Source of the DNA: Syngnathus acus
Taxonomy: Eukaryota; Chordata; Actinopteri; Syngnathiformes; Syngnathidae
Length of the DNA: 64,000 bases
Direction: 5' to 3'
Assembly: GCF_901709675.1 (NCBI RefSeq)
Contig: NC_051102.1
Location: 6,173,412 to 6,237,411, forward strand
The notes beneath the pieces are model-generated. The model was not told the DNA's origin, searched no databases, and saw nothing but the letters and a program-made list of their open reading frames with translations. A program made the translations under genes and the position numbers. Position 1 is the first letter of the stretch; every line of letters starts with the position of its first letter. This document shows positions 46,101-56,934 of the stretch, piece by piece.

Positions 46101-47344
46101 GAAACCTCTACTAGAGAGAAGAGGAGCCGCCTTTACGAGCATTGTGGTCAACCAAGTGCAAGCAACGGATGGCCACGATTACCATGTGATGTTCATAGGC
46201 ACAGGTACGTCCATACATTGTCTCTTTGTTTTACAAGAAAATAACATAATGACAATACAATTGTATTTATTCGATCTGTTTCTAGAGGACGGCGCCCTTG
46301 TCAAAGCAGTAAACTACGACGGCGAGATGTTCATCATTGAGCAAGTTCAGCTTTTCCAATCCCGCGAGGCAGTTAAGATCCTGCGCTTTTCCGACGTCAC
46401 GGTAACAACATGCAGCTCTCGTCGTTTGCCGTTTATGTCGAACTGCACTCACCTCAATCACCATTTACAGAAGCGACTATACGCGGGCTCCGACTTGGGA
46501 GTAGCGCAGGTGCCTCTCGCCACCTGTGAGAGATCTTTGTCTTGTTTGGATTGTATTCTGGCAAGAGATCCCTACTGCGGATGGGATACAGATGCTGGGA
46601 GTTGCGTCGCCCTTTCCAGTACACAGAGGTAGACATTTTTCCTCCTTGTAAAGAATATTATGATTGTCGGCTAAACTAAGCGGAATTGTTGTGATTTGAT
46701 TTAGGCAGCTAATCCAGAGTGTGAGGGAAGGGAACATCTCTCTCTGTCCAACAGCTGGTGAGTTAGTGCGTTAACACCTTAATTTTTTTTGTAAGGGTCA
46801 AATTAAAGTTGCCGTTTGTCCCAGTTTCACAATTAGGCAGAATTTTGGTGACATTAATGTTTTGTTTTCAGATCCTGTCCATGTTGTTAACCACTTTTTC
46901 TCGCCTGGTGGGAGTGTGAAACTTTTCTGCCCTTCATCGTCAAACTTGGCAACAACCAAGTGGGAGCAAGACGGTCACCTTGTGGTTTCTTCAAGCCGCC
47001 ATCAGATCCTACAAGACGGACTCATCATTCTCAACGCCTCGGACTCCGACGCCGGCCGCTACCGCTGCCTGTCGGTGGAGCGCTCCAAAATTGACGCGTA
47101 CGCCGCCACTGTGGCGGAGTATCAGCTCAGCTTGAAAGGGGAACCGAGAGCGCCTCAAGCTCGGACGAAAGGTTCCTCTGTGGTCGGACTGCAGGTTGTC
47201 GTCGGGCTTCTGGTTGTTTCTCTGGTGGCCCTTTTGGCCTGGAATTTTTACAAAGGCCATCTACCTCTTCCCTGGAACTGCAGCAAAAAGAATAGGGGAA
47301 AATCCTACGAGTCAAATGGGCAGGAGGATGGAGGCCCGCTGTGA
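43164..47344 (+). CDS. Class-4 transmembrane semaphorin with short cytoplasmic tail
   Basis: Cell-surface guidance/adhesion ligand for plexins. Fourteen coding exons: 43164-43272, 43490-43635, 43833-43895, 43986-44084, 44170-44269, 44554-44661, 44752-44897, 45529-45707, 45779-45932, 46009-46204, 46286-46401, 46471-46628, 46705-46757, 46872-47344; 699 residues, phases all consistent. Signal peptide 1-19. Sema domain about 30-485 with hallmark NYIKIL, CGTNAFDPECDY, VYLFFSE and SRVARVCKGD...GGRRTLQRKWTSFLKARL blocks. PSI module about 491-541 (CLDCILARDPYCGWD). One Ig-like domain (Cys near 562 and 612, DAGRYRC). TM about 646-666, then only about 33 cytoplasmic residues. The Sema-PSI-Ig-TM order defines class 4. 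The tail is shorter than in most class-4 proteins and lacks an evident PDZ ligand. Probably the fish-type sema4e or a lost 19p-side SEMA4A/B/D ohnologue. Confidence 0.88.
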
Positions 47345-47685
47345 GATGAGATTTTGTAAGATGCCTGTATGTATGCTGTCTCGGTGTGTGTTGGGTTGTA
47401 TTTCTTAATGTTTAGTCTTGAGGCTTGAACCACTCGCCACCATGTTTTCATTTAAAATGGATCCTTGAAAACCTCAAACAGAACCCAGGGTCTGATTTGT
47501 GGTGTGATCATCTGACTTGGCTGGTTGGGTTGAGATGGAGGGACAGAGGACAGCTGGAGCAAGGAAATGGGAAAAGAGGGGTTGAGTAACCGTGGGAGGG
47601 AAATGAGAACAATGGTGACAACAGGCGTATAAACAACAGTAATGGTCCCATTGTGATAACATCATCTTGTCATAATGGGACAAAA

Positions 47686-47712
47686 TAATAGTTTATAACT
47701 TATAAACTATTA
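47686..47712. repeat. Perfect 27-base palindrome beside a second hairpin
   Basis: TAATAGTTTATAA, one central C, then its exact inverse TTATAAACTATTA. Immediately left, GTCCCATT (from about 47645) and AATGGGAC (to about 47681) form another inverted repeat. Both lie in the semaphorin 3' flank. They could be a folded-up small transposon remnant or a cruciform-prone spot. Confidence 0.75.
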
Positions 47713-47949
47713 GTGTTGTTTATAAGTTGCATCCCAAGCTCTCTTTAGTAAATTGGCGCCTGGCCATGTACTGCTAAACTTGAAGGATAGAACTTGCTTG
47801 CTCAAATGTTGACTTATGCTGATGCTGGGGATCATTGCGCAATTGAAAATGGATGGCTGCATGGATATCAAGCTAGTTAAGGATTTTGCTTGTGTCTGCC
47901 ATCATTGGCTGCTCCTGCTGCCACTGTTATGAGAATCGGCTCAGCCCGA

Positions 47950-48140
47950 AAGGCAATCCTGAATTACCTCAAGGGGAAGGGGAAACGGAAGGCCTCTCGG
48001 CGGTCAGACTGCAGATTGTCATCTGGCCCCTGTGGTTGTTTCCTTTTTGCCTGGAATTTTTACAACGGCCATCTTTTCTGTGGAACTTTAGCAACATCAG
48101 GATAAAAGGAAAATCCTTCGAGGAAATTTTGGCTTCGAGA
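47950..48140 (+). pseudogene. Decayed copy of the class-4 semaphorin last exon (TM and tail)
   Basis: Words of the functional exon recur in order: CGGTCAGACTGCAG (functional copy GTCGGACTGCAG), GCCTGGAATTTTTACAA followed by .GGCCATCT (identical to 47240-47262 except one base), TGGAACT..AGCA, and GGAAAATCCT.CGAG. Small deletions of 3 and about 6 bases separate the blocks, and the frame has lost the hydrophobic segment. It lies about 750 bases downstream of the real exon, same strand. This is a partial tandem duplication of the gene's 3' end, or the remnant of a second full copy. Confidence 0.8.
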
Positions 48141-48613
48141 AAGACTGTAACCGCTGGGACCTGGACACTCAGAACCCCACCCAGACTTTAACATTTGCGT
48201 CATTTTATTTTTTGTTAGCCAGATTTTTTAACTTCTAACAGATGTGCTAGTTAATTGTTTTGTCTGTAGGCTTTGTCTGTAGACTCTCCTTGAGCTAGAA
48301 TGAATCATAAATCGAGGTGAGTGACCTTGTTGAATTTTATTTCGTCCCGGGAGTGTTAAAAAAAATGAGTCAAGAATAAATAAATAAATAAATGTGTCAG
48401 AGGCACTAGAATAACCACTTTAATTTTTGTAATTCAGTGTATACAAAATAGAAAAAAAACAAAAAATAGGATGGTAAAAAGGAAAACAGATTTTTTTTTT
48501 TTTTTTTTATGGAGCAGACTGAATTAACATACACTTTTACAGATTTGTAGAACCCTAACTACCCCGAAATGAGAGGTTGGGCTTAAGAACATTAAAATGA
48601 AGGTGCGTGAGCT

Positions 48614-51600
48614 TCACCTCCTGTAGCGGTACCTCTTGAAGTGGAACCACAGCTGAAAGATCCCGTTAGCAAACTGACAACGAAAGCCGTGTCGGTGTGA
48701 ATACTCCCACTCTCTGTTCACTATCTTAAAGGCGATGTCCTCATATGGTGGGCCGGCATGGAACCTTAGGATCCCAAAGTCCTTGTTGTCAGGACTGGGC
48801 TCAAGGAAGTACTGAGGTGTGGAGCGCTTGTTTATCAGGTCCGGGTAGAAAATATTAAACTTATAGCCCTGGACGATCTTGGGTGGAGGGTTGTCAAAGT
48901 CGTAATGGGTCTGGTTGTATTTGTTCCACTCAAAACCGGTATGGACCCTGTTGAAGAAGCGGGGTTTTCTGGGTCGGTATTTGTCTGCCCACAGGTACAT
49001 CTTGCCCGACACGGGAATCTCCACGCTGAACTGGGCCTCGTCGTTGCCCATTCCCTCTTTGGCTCGACGCACAAAGACATCCTCGGGGCTCTCTGTGGCG
49101 TCACCTAGTGGAGAGACGCGGAGATGATCAACAATATGCCATAATTTTTTTTTTTTTTAAAAACTGTCAACTTGGACCCTCGATTCTGACTCAAGCGGTT
49201 CACAACGTTATTACTCAAGACGATGGCCTTAATCTCATACCTGTGACCTGCAGCTGTCTGCGTGCCAACTGCAGCCTATGCGCGTCCTCCTCAGGAGTGA
49301 TGGTGTGCGTGTCCAGTGGCAGCTCAGACGACGTGAGTAGCGTGGGACTGTAGCGACCCGAATCATACTCTGCCTGGCTCTGCTGAATCAGATCCTCCTC
49401 CGTCAACACCGCCTCCTCGCCCTTCTCGTCGTCCTTTTTCCCCCCGCTTTCTCCTCCTTCCTCTTTTCGGTCACCGGGTTCCGCAGTAGATGTGGACGGG
49501 CCGTCATCTACTGCTTTGTTTTGGGATGAGGGTGAAGACGAGTGGTCGGGCCCTTCTGAGGTTGAAGGTCCTGATCGGCCCGCCACTCTATTGTCACTTT
49601 TAAGGGGGAAAAAGATGTTTAATTGGAAAAGTAGTTCTGCCAAAAACTGTATGATCAAAAATATTTTCAAGTAAAAGTTGAACAGGATGAATTGTGCTGG
49701 GACTTAGAAGACTCCACTGCATTGTTTTTTTTCGTTCACTTACATGTCGTCGCTCCTCAGCTCTTCCTTAATGATGGGGAACAACGGTTCGCTGTCTACG
49801 CCTTGCTCCTGCTTCAGTTTGAACAACTTTTGACGCAACACATCCTGGTGTCGCTCTCTCAACCTGTCACACAGATTGTGATGTTACACACCAATTGCGA
49901 AAGAAAAAAAAAAATTGTATGTTATACATACCTGGCTCTAGCCATGTAAACCCGGACTTGCTGAAGCAGACTCTCCCAGTAGCCGATGTCGAGGTTGGAC
50001 CCTCCGGCCCGAATCTTGGTCTCTATGTTGAGATGTAGAGCCTGCAGCTGGCTGTACGTCTTCCCTTTGAATACAGTCTGGACGTCGCTGCTCACTGCTG
50101 TGTTGATGCCATCCCGGCGGTCACCTGAGGATCATTCAAATAAAAGGCGAGTGAATTTCTCTTTCGATGCTGGAACCTGTCAAACTATAACGCGAACATT
50201 CGGAAATGACGTACCTGGTCCCTTCCCGGACGCCTCCAGTTTTCTCAGTTTGCTGATTTCATCCTCGGTGATGGTGGTCATGTCTCTCCAGAAATCCACG
50301 TTCTTGCCTTGTTCCAATTCCATATAAACCTGAGGAGTACAGCAAGACTCACGTCAACAGTTCTGAAAGTGTCAGCAAAATTAAATGTCTATTTCCTCGA
50401 CCTCTAGTCTACTCAAGTGTAACCACAGCACCGACCTTGATATCCTCCAGAAGGTCATCCATGTCCGTGACCGTCAGCCCATTGAGGAAGGTGTACGGTT
50501 CATGCATCTCAACAGCCAGATCGTCATCTTCGGCACTGATGTACTTCGCCAACAGATCGATCGGTTTCGCACGGCCGTCGCGGATTCTTATCTTAGACCT
50601 GGACACAAATGTTTACATTTTTTGGACTCCAAAAAGCACATTCCTGGCACCTTTGCTTCACTACATGCCGTAGTTTGGCTTGATGCAGATGGAAGTTGTC
50701 CTCCTGCTCGGCCCAGGTCTTGAAATGCTCCGCTTCTTTCTCCCTCTGCAGCATCTCCAGTTCTGTCTCCCTCATTGCCTTCTCTCGCTCACGTTCCAAA
50801 CGCAGCTGCTTTACCTACGACAAATTCAGATGCACACCGATTCGATTGTTAAATTGCTCATTACGAGCAACAGGAGGTAATGCAAGATGATTTGGGCATT
50901 GGAACCGGAGGGTCGCGGTTTCTAAATCATTCAGTTTGCACAAACCAACCTTCTGAAGTTCTCTGCGATTCTCCTCCTGGATGCGTTTGTTTCTCTCCTT
51001 AAGATCTTTCTCCCCGAGGTGGCCGATACCTTTCTTATCCAAAGCCTGACAAAATACAAACAAGACAGTGTATAAGATATAAAAGGCAATTTAGAAAATG
51101 TGATCTAATCAAACGTCCTCAGCTTCCAAACATACCTTTTGCCATTTGAATGTGCCCAGTAGGTTATTATCACCAAAAGGGTTGTCTGCATTGGTGTATC
51201 CCATGTACTCTTCACTCCAACCCATCTTTTCTCTCCTCTTCTTTTCCTTTGTCTCTTTTTTAGCCAACCTCCTGGCCCGCTTCTCTTCTGGTGTCTCCAG
51301 AGCCTTCATCATCTCCTTCTGTTTTTTCTTGTCTTCCTGGTCTTTAATGGTCCTGCTCTCCCGATCAGAGCCCGAGCTTTCTGAGGAGTCGGCCGAACTG
51401 GACTGAGGTCTCCCTCGGTTTCTGCCTTGTATGCTCTTCCCATGCTCCCTTTCACTACTCTTATTTCTGTTGTCTTTTTCAGATTTCCTCTCTCTATCTC
51501 GCTCTTGCTGTCTCTGTCTGTCTCTACTGGGGCTTCTTCGTCTTCCACGCTCTCTTTCAGTGCTTCCGCCCGGGGAGCATGAGGACGACCGTTCCTTCCT

Positions 51601-52170
51601 TCTCTCTTGAGATGTTACTTTTCGGATCTGCATGTTTCTTCTCCCTCTCTCTCGGGGATGATCTGAATCAGGACTGAGGTAAAACATGTGATTCAATAAA
51701 CATGCTGCGTGTTTTGAAAAGTCATTCTGGAAACGTTCTTGTAACTGATAGTTTCCCGTAACGATACATTAAAAAAAACACTGACTATTATGGGGTGTTT
51801 CTTGCATGCAGATAAACCTTGTCAACAAAAAGAGATGATATGGAATCAATATCTGAACGTAGCATCCGTACCTGGACGATTTATCCTTAGATTTGCTCCT
51901 GACACGTTGCTTTCTTTGCCTCCTGTCGGTCTCCGAACCACTTCGAGAACTTGATCGATCCCGATGTTGAGGCCGTCGTCGGTCTGGTGAGCTGCTGCCG
52001 CGGCTATCGGATCGTGCATGACCCCGAGCGGATCGTTTTGGGTCTGCACATTGAGCACGATTCGTCCGTCTTTCGGGAGATTTTGATCTGCTTACTCTGG
52101 ATCTGTTTGGTTGGTCTCGGCTTGGACTTCTGGACATGGAGCGAGAACGTCGTCTTGATTTCGGTCCCAT
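48614..52170 (-). CDS. cactin: Cactin, spliceosome C complex subunit
   Basis: Conserved nuclear protein needed for pre-mRNA splicing and sister-chromatid cohesion; named for binding Drosophila Cactus (IkB). Ten exons on the minus strand: 52170-51872, 51673-51136, 51045-50950, 50814-50651, 50598-50436, 50329-50215, 50124-49932, 49863-49744, 49596-49241, 49104-48614; 844 residues. The N-terminal quarter is Arg/Ser-rich (SRSMSRSPSRDQPNRSR), like SR proteins. Then comes the conserved NPFGDNNLLGTFKWQK block and a charged helical middle (LEREREKAMRETELEMLQRE). An acidic low-complexity part lies around exon 9. The C-terminal cactin domain has FNIFYPDLINKRSTPQYFLE and ends WFHFKRYRYRR. The start MGPKSRRRSRS was chosen because the upstream in-frame residues look like UTR. 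Head-to-head with cdc34; tail-to-tail with the semaphorin. An AATAAA on the minus strand lies near 48340. Confidence 0.95.
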
Positions 52171-53405
52171 CACGAACTTTGCGCCCACGCAGGGTCCTGA
52201 GATGATTTTGTCGCGTTCATTGTACGTCATACACCAGCTGTTTTTCTTTTTCCAGAATCTGTAATAGTTATGCATCAATCAATATTTAACATTAGAACAG
52301 GAAATAATGCGTGATATAGTTACTCTAATATGTGCTACAGTGTAAATATTTGTGGAAAACCTTTTACTCAGGCAAAACAGGGGCAGCTAAATAAAGGAGG
52401 TACTTTCTGTAATTATGGCGCAAGAGAAATATGTCACACAAGGCTCGATTATTATAAATGAAAATTGAAACGTTGACCGGTGTCTACGCCAATAAACCCC
52501 TGAAATCGAACACTCAACACACCATCACTTTATTAAATAAAAATTATTTCACTGGAAAAAATAGGTCAGCGCAGCTTTTCAGAAACGCAAACAAGGCTCG
52601 CGTTCGCGTTACTTCCTGTAACTGGTGAATGTAGTTCTACGCATTACACCCTAGGTATAAAAGTACATATAATATAAGGAGTTAGTTACTCAATTTTAAT
52701 GTATTTTATTGATGGAATGTTACATCATGTTTCATTGGCATTTTTATTCGGATTTCCCCCGGTTTTTATCCTAGACGGCAATGTTTACAAACAAAAACTG
52801 GACTACAAATCCCAGAGCAGCCCGTTGCACAATTGGCTGTTTTCAGGGGAGAAAGGACTTCTTTTCAACAACATTCTTCGCTCTGTTCGCATGCCATAAA
52901 GGTTTGGGGCGTTAATTAGGAGATTATAATCGGTCGCGGCGTGTCTTGTTAGACCAGTTACGCTTCCCCCAGTTACCAGCGCGTTAGAATCTATTCGCGA
53001 CAAGGTAAAAAAAAAAAAAAAAAAAAATCGACTCCATCTGGTTGTGAGGTAGTCTTCTTTAGCTAGCTTATTTAGCCAGGAGCTACCAGTAGATTTACGG
53101 CTTAGATCCGCGGCTACTTTTCTAAGGTAGACCACCTACAGCTTTGGTTACTCGGCGGCCACGATGATGTGGTTAGTTTACGCCAGTCAGCGAGTGGACG
53201 CTAAATAATTGATCCGATTTTGGTATCAAACACAACCCGCGTTCGATCCCAGTTCGCTTTGGCCTGTTTTCATTGTATCCTCACGTCGGTAGTGTCGGGT
53301 GGTTCGACCAGTGTGTGCGGCGTCAAATTTAGCTGCGTTGCCGTCAACAAACGAGTCAGCAGCTGTCGATTGGGGAGATAACTTGAGGGAAGCCAAGTGT
53401 CAAGT
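52171..53405. promoter_or_regulatory. Shared upstream region of cactin (-) and cdc34 (+)
   Basis: The divergent genes are separated by 1.2 kb, including the cactin 5'UTR side and about 400 bases of less AT-rich cdc34 leader with scattered CpG (53100-53400). There is a poly-A run at 53006-53026. A shared or bidirectional promoter is possible, but no core element is clear. Confidence 0.35.
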
Positions 53406-55364
53406 ATGGCGCAGCACGATTGCTCTCATGTCGCTAGTTCACAGAAAGCGCTCATGCTGGAAATGAAGAGCCTCCAAGAGGAACCCGTCGAGGGCTTTAA
53501 AATAACGCTGGTGGACGAGGCAGACATGTACAACTGGGAAGTGGCCATTTTCGGACCCCCCAATACACACTATGAGGGGGGCTATTTCAAGGTAAAACTC
53601 ATTTCAAGTCAAATTGCTGCGACGGGTGAAACGATTATGCTGTGGAGAGGAAACATAACGTGACGTAACATATTGGTGGTGTTTTACGTTCTAGGCCCGG
53701 ATCAAGTTCCCCATGGACTACCCATATTCTCCACCTTCCTTCAGATTCCTCACTAAGATGTGGCATCCCAACATCTATGAGGTGTGTCAACAGTACAGTA
53801 GTCATCATGGAAATGTAGCAGCATAGTGAAACTCCAAGATCTTCTTACAGTATAAGTTGCCAAAAAAAAATCATTGAGCCAAGTTATCAAAAGTGGATTG
53901 TATGTAATTGATAGTACAAATTCTTTTTTTTGCTTTTGTACTCAAGTACATTTCTGAGTCTAGTTTTTAGTTTTCTGAAGGAACAGATTCTTATACCAGT
54001 CTAGTATCTGTAGTTCCGCTTAAGTATAGAATGTGAGTACTTTTGCCACCTCTATTCAAGCAGACTCTGTTGGTGACATGCCAATCATTAATAATCCGTC
54101 CCTCCTCTTTCAGAATGGAGATGTATGTATTTCTATATTGCACCCACCAGTGGATGACCCGCAAAGTGGAGAACTGCCTTCAGAGAGATGGAATCCCACC
54201 CAGAATGTCAGGTTAGCATGAATTGTCATTATCTGGTTACTGCCTCTGACTCAGACCCTTATATCACATGACATTTGTCTTCAGAGGAGTCCGTTCTCAA
54301 GAGACGAACGTTGACGCCATATTTGGCGATTCGACACCATCTGTGAAAAATGATCTCTGTCTCTGAGCTAGCATCTTGTTTACCTGCACAATACAGTGAA
54401 GCCTCCAAAGTTAAACACAGTCATCAAGTCTAATCAAGTCTTCCAGAGTACAGAGTAAAAAATAAAAAATAGCACACTTGTTACCGTATACTAACTTGTT
54501 AAAAAATGGCAATTAATCCTGTCTTGAAGCAAATTAAATGAGGAGATGTGGACCCCCCCCCCCCCCCCTACTCACTTGCAACAAGAGAGTGCAGTTGATT
54601 CAGTTTCACTCTCAACTAGTTAGTTGAAGGAACAACATGACATCAGCTATGGGCCAAGCCAAATCTACACAGATCGCATGGCACAACGAAACAGCATCCC
54701 AGTATAAAATATATATTTGTTATAAACTGGCTTGCATGCTCTTTACAGTTCCGATGTCATGTTTCAGCTATTATATTTTGTCAAGCTCTAATGTCGTGAC
54801 CCTCCTTTGTGCTTTCAGAACCATTTTGCTCAGTGTGATCTCACTGCTGAATGAGCCAAACACCTTCTCTCCTGCCAACGTGGATGCCTCCGTCATGTAC
54901 CGCAAATGGAGGGACAGCAAGGGCAAGGATCGGGAATATGTCGAGATCATTAGGTGAACAGCTACTCATGCAACAAACTTGAAAGTGGCTAGATGCTGAA
55001 TTCAAAGTATTTTTATATTACCTGATTAATAGAGAGCTGTGTCATCACCAAATTAAGAAATGTAAATAAGAGACATATAATGTAAATATTTTGATTCTAA
55101 CACAAACCCTTGGGGAACCCCATTAAACTATTATTGTTGAATGTCTCCTGCAGAAAACAAGTGTTGGCCACCAAGGTTGAGGCGGAACGCGACGGGGTTC
55201 AGGTACCCACCACGCTGGCCGAGTACTGTGTCCGCACACGCGCCCCACCTCCCGACGAGGGGTCCGATCTCTTCTATGACTATTATTACGACGACGACGA
55301 CGTCGAGGACGGAGACGGCGACTGCTGCTACGACGAAGACGACTCGGGCAACGAAGAGTCGTGA
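53406..55364 (+). CDS. cdc34: Ubiquitin-conjugating enzyme E2 R1
   Basis: E2 enzyme that works with SCF (cullin-RING) ligases to build Lys48-linked chains, driving G1/S by degrading CDK inhibitors. Five exons: 53406-53591, 53695-53781, 54114-54211, 54819-54953, 55154-55364; 238 residues (human CDC34 has 236). The catalytic Cys is residue 96 in [20 protein letters not shown], with the HPN motif (WHPNIYE) just before it and the acidic loop after it that is typical of CDC34/UBE2R2. The Asp/Glu-rich tail ([13 protein letters not shown] ... DDSGNEES) is the SCF-docking segment. Some residues (NENGDVC, SGNEES) are also UBE2R2-like; the neighbours favour CDC34. ATG context AAGTATGG. Polyadenylation hexamer at 56731-56736. 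Confidence 0.94.
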
Positions 55365-56730
55365 CATGCCTTTTCCGCAGCGTGACCAATCTTTGGTGAC
55401 ATGCGACGACCCCACTTTTACTGCCCGGGTCGTCCGAGAGGTCTGAGGTTTGCAAGTGAGAAATATTTGACACCTCCTGTTTGTAAACCAATGAAACAAG
55501 ATGATTTTACCTTAGCTTGCGCGCTCTTTGTTAAAGCTGAATTGATGGGCTCATGTGGATTTGCACCAGCAAAAAAAAAAATTTCTTTTGACCTGAAATC
55601 AGAGAGGCCAACTTAAATAGTGCTTCTTTGACTGCTAAAAGGTCAAATGGGGGTGATGCCACTTTGCACTGATGCAAACACTTACAAATCATTCACTTCA
55701 CAATTTCTTTCATTGTTACTAATTTCCCTAACCAGTTCTGAATATGATTTTTGCTTACCGGTATTAAGTCTCAGCGACTTCCTAGAGTGGTGAACTACGG
55801 AAAAAAAAAAGGGATGGGACTTTATTCAAACATCATCTGCATGCCAGAAAACATTGGATTTTTTTTTTTTCCTTCTTCTGAAAAATTGTTTGCAAATGGT
55901 GATCTTCTTACAGCTTTGATAACAAGTGTGTGCGATTACAGAGAGTAGTGGGAAAAAGTGGACTGCCGGCTGGGTCAAAATGCTGTTCACCAGTTTTACT
56001 TTTAAAAAAATTATGTTTGCTGCGTCTCCTCTGGTTTCCATCGGGTGTGTTTTGTCGTTTTGATTGCGGGATTAAGATATTGATAAAGATAGCGAAACGT
56101 TGACTATGGTTTCTGAGGGAGGACAGTACTTGCTCATCAGAATTGTTTCTCCTCAGGTTTGATGCCTGACTAAACAAAATTGGTGTTTTTCTTTTTTTGT
56201 TCTTTTAAATCCCCCTGCAATGTATGCTGTTGTATTCTCGTCTTTATTTTATGCTTCTTGCAAGCAATATTAGACTTTTTCTATATGGTTAGACCTAATG
56301 CCTGCAACCTTCACTTGAGAATGTTTTATGTGACGAGATTAGGCTTGACAACTAAACGTGTGTAGAAAATGTGTCAGAGAAATGGTGTTGCAGTATCTGT
56401 CTGGGTTTCAAAAGATTTTCAGCCTTGGAAGTGAAAAAGAACAATTCCACCACCATTTTATTTTACTGTTATGTGTTAGTAGTGAGTTAAGTATTTTGAT
56501 ATATTTTTAGTGTTGGTGTGTTTACTCGTGGGTATTTTTCGTCACCAGTATTGCTTGTTTCATCTGCTCTAATTGGACTTCACTGGATTTCTCAGGATTA
56601 TTCAATTACATTCGACATAGTGGGTCGTTTTCAGAGTGACAGACCTTGACGGATATGCACATGTAGCTGTACGGATGATGATCACCCTGTTTTCTTCACC
56701 TGTTTATTTTTAAATTTTTGGCTATTTAAA

Positions 56731-56736
56731 AATAAA
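56731..56736 (+). terminator. cdc34: Polyadenylation signal, cdc34
   Basis: AATAAA in AAAATAAAGATTTATTGG, 1.37 kb past the stop codon. No other AATAAA was noticed between the cdc34 stop and the sirt6 start. Confidence 0.55.
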
Positions 56737-56831
56737 GATTTATTGGAACAAAATCTACGTGGTATAAAGCGACACTGTAGAAAGTTGCCCCTTTTTCCGT
56801 ATTATTGGAAGCATTTTCTTAGACGCGGAGT

Positions 56832-56841
56832 TATGACGTCA
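56832..56841 (+). promoter_or_regulatory. sirt6: CRE-like site in the sirt6 promoter
   Basis: TTATGACGTCAGAG contains the palindromic TGACGTCA, the consensus for CREB/ATF factors, about 100 bases upstream of the sirt6 start codon. Confidence 0.45.
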
Positions 56842-56934
56842 GAGAAAGGCGACACAGCTTCGGTTTTGGGGACAATTCAAATCTGCTGCTTTCAGAACGT
56901 TTTTTTTTTTTAAATATCAAATAAAAAAACGGAA

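Larger units (their letters stand above)
55365..56934 (+). other. cdc34 3'UTR and sirt6 promoter
   Basis: About 1.4 kb of probable cdc34 3'UTR ending near the AATAAA at 56731-56736, leaving only about 200 bases before the sirt6 ATG. That short gap includes TATGACGTCA, a full CRE-like site, at about 56832-56841. Confidence 0.5.

Noticed and set aside
55123-55499. Antisense frames of about 122 codons opposite the cdc34 last exon
   Set aside because: The sense frame is the conserved acidic tail; the Arg-rich antisense reading is a by-product of GAC/GAA codons.
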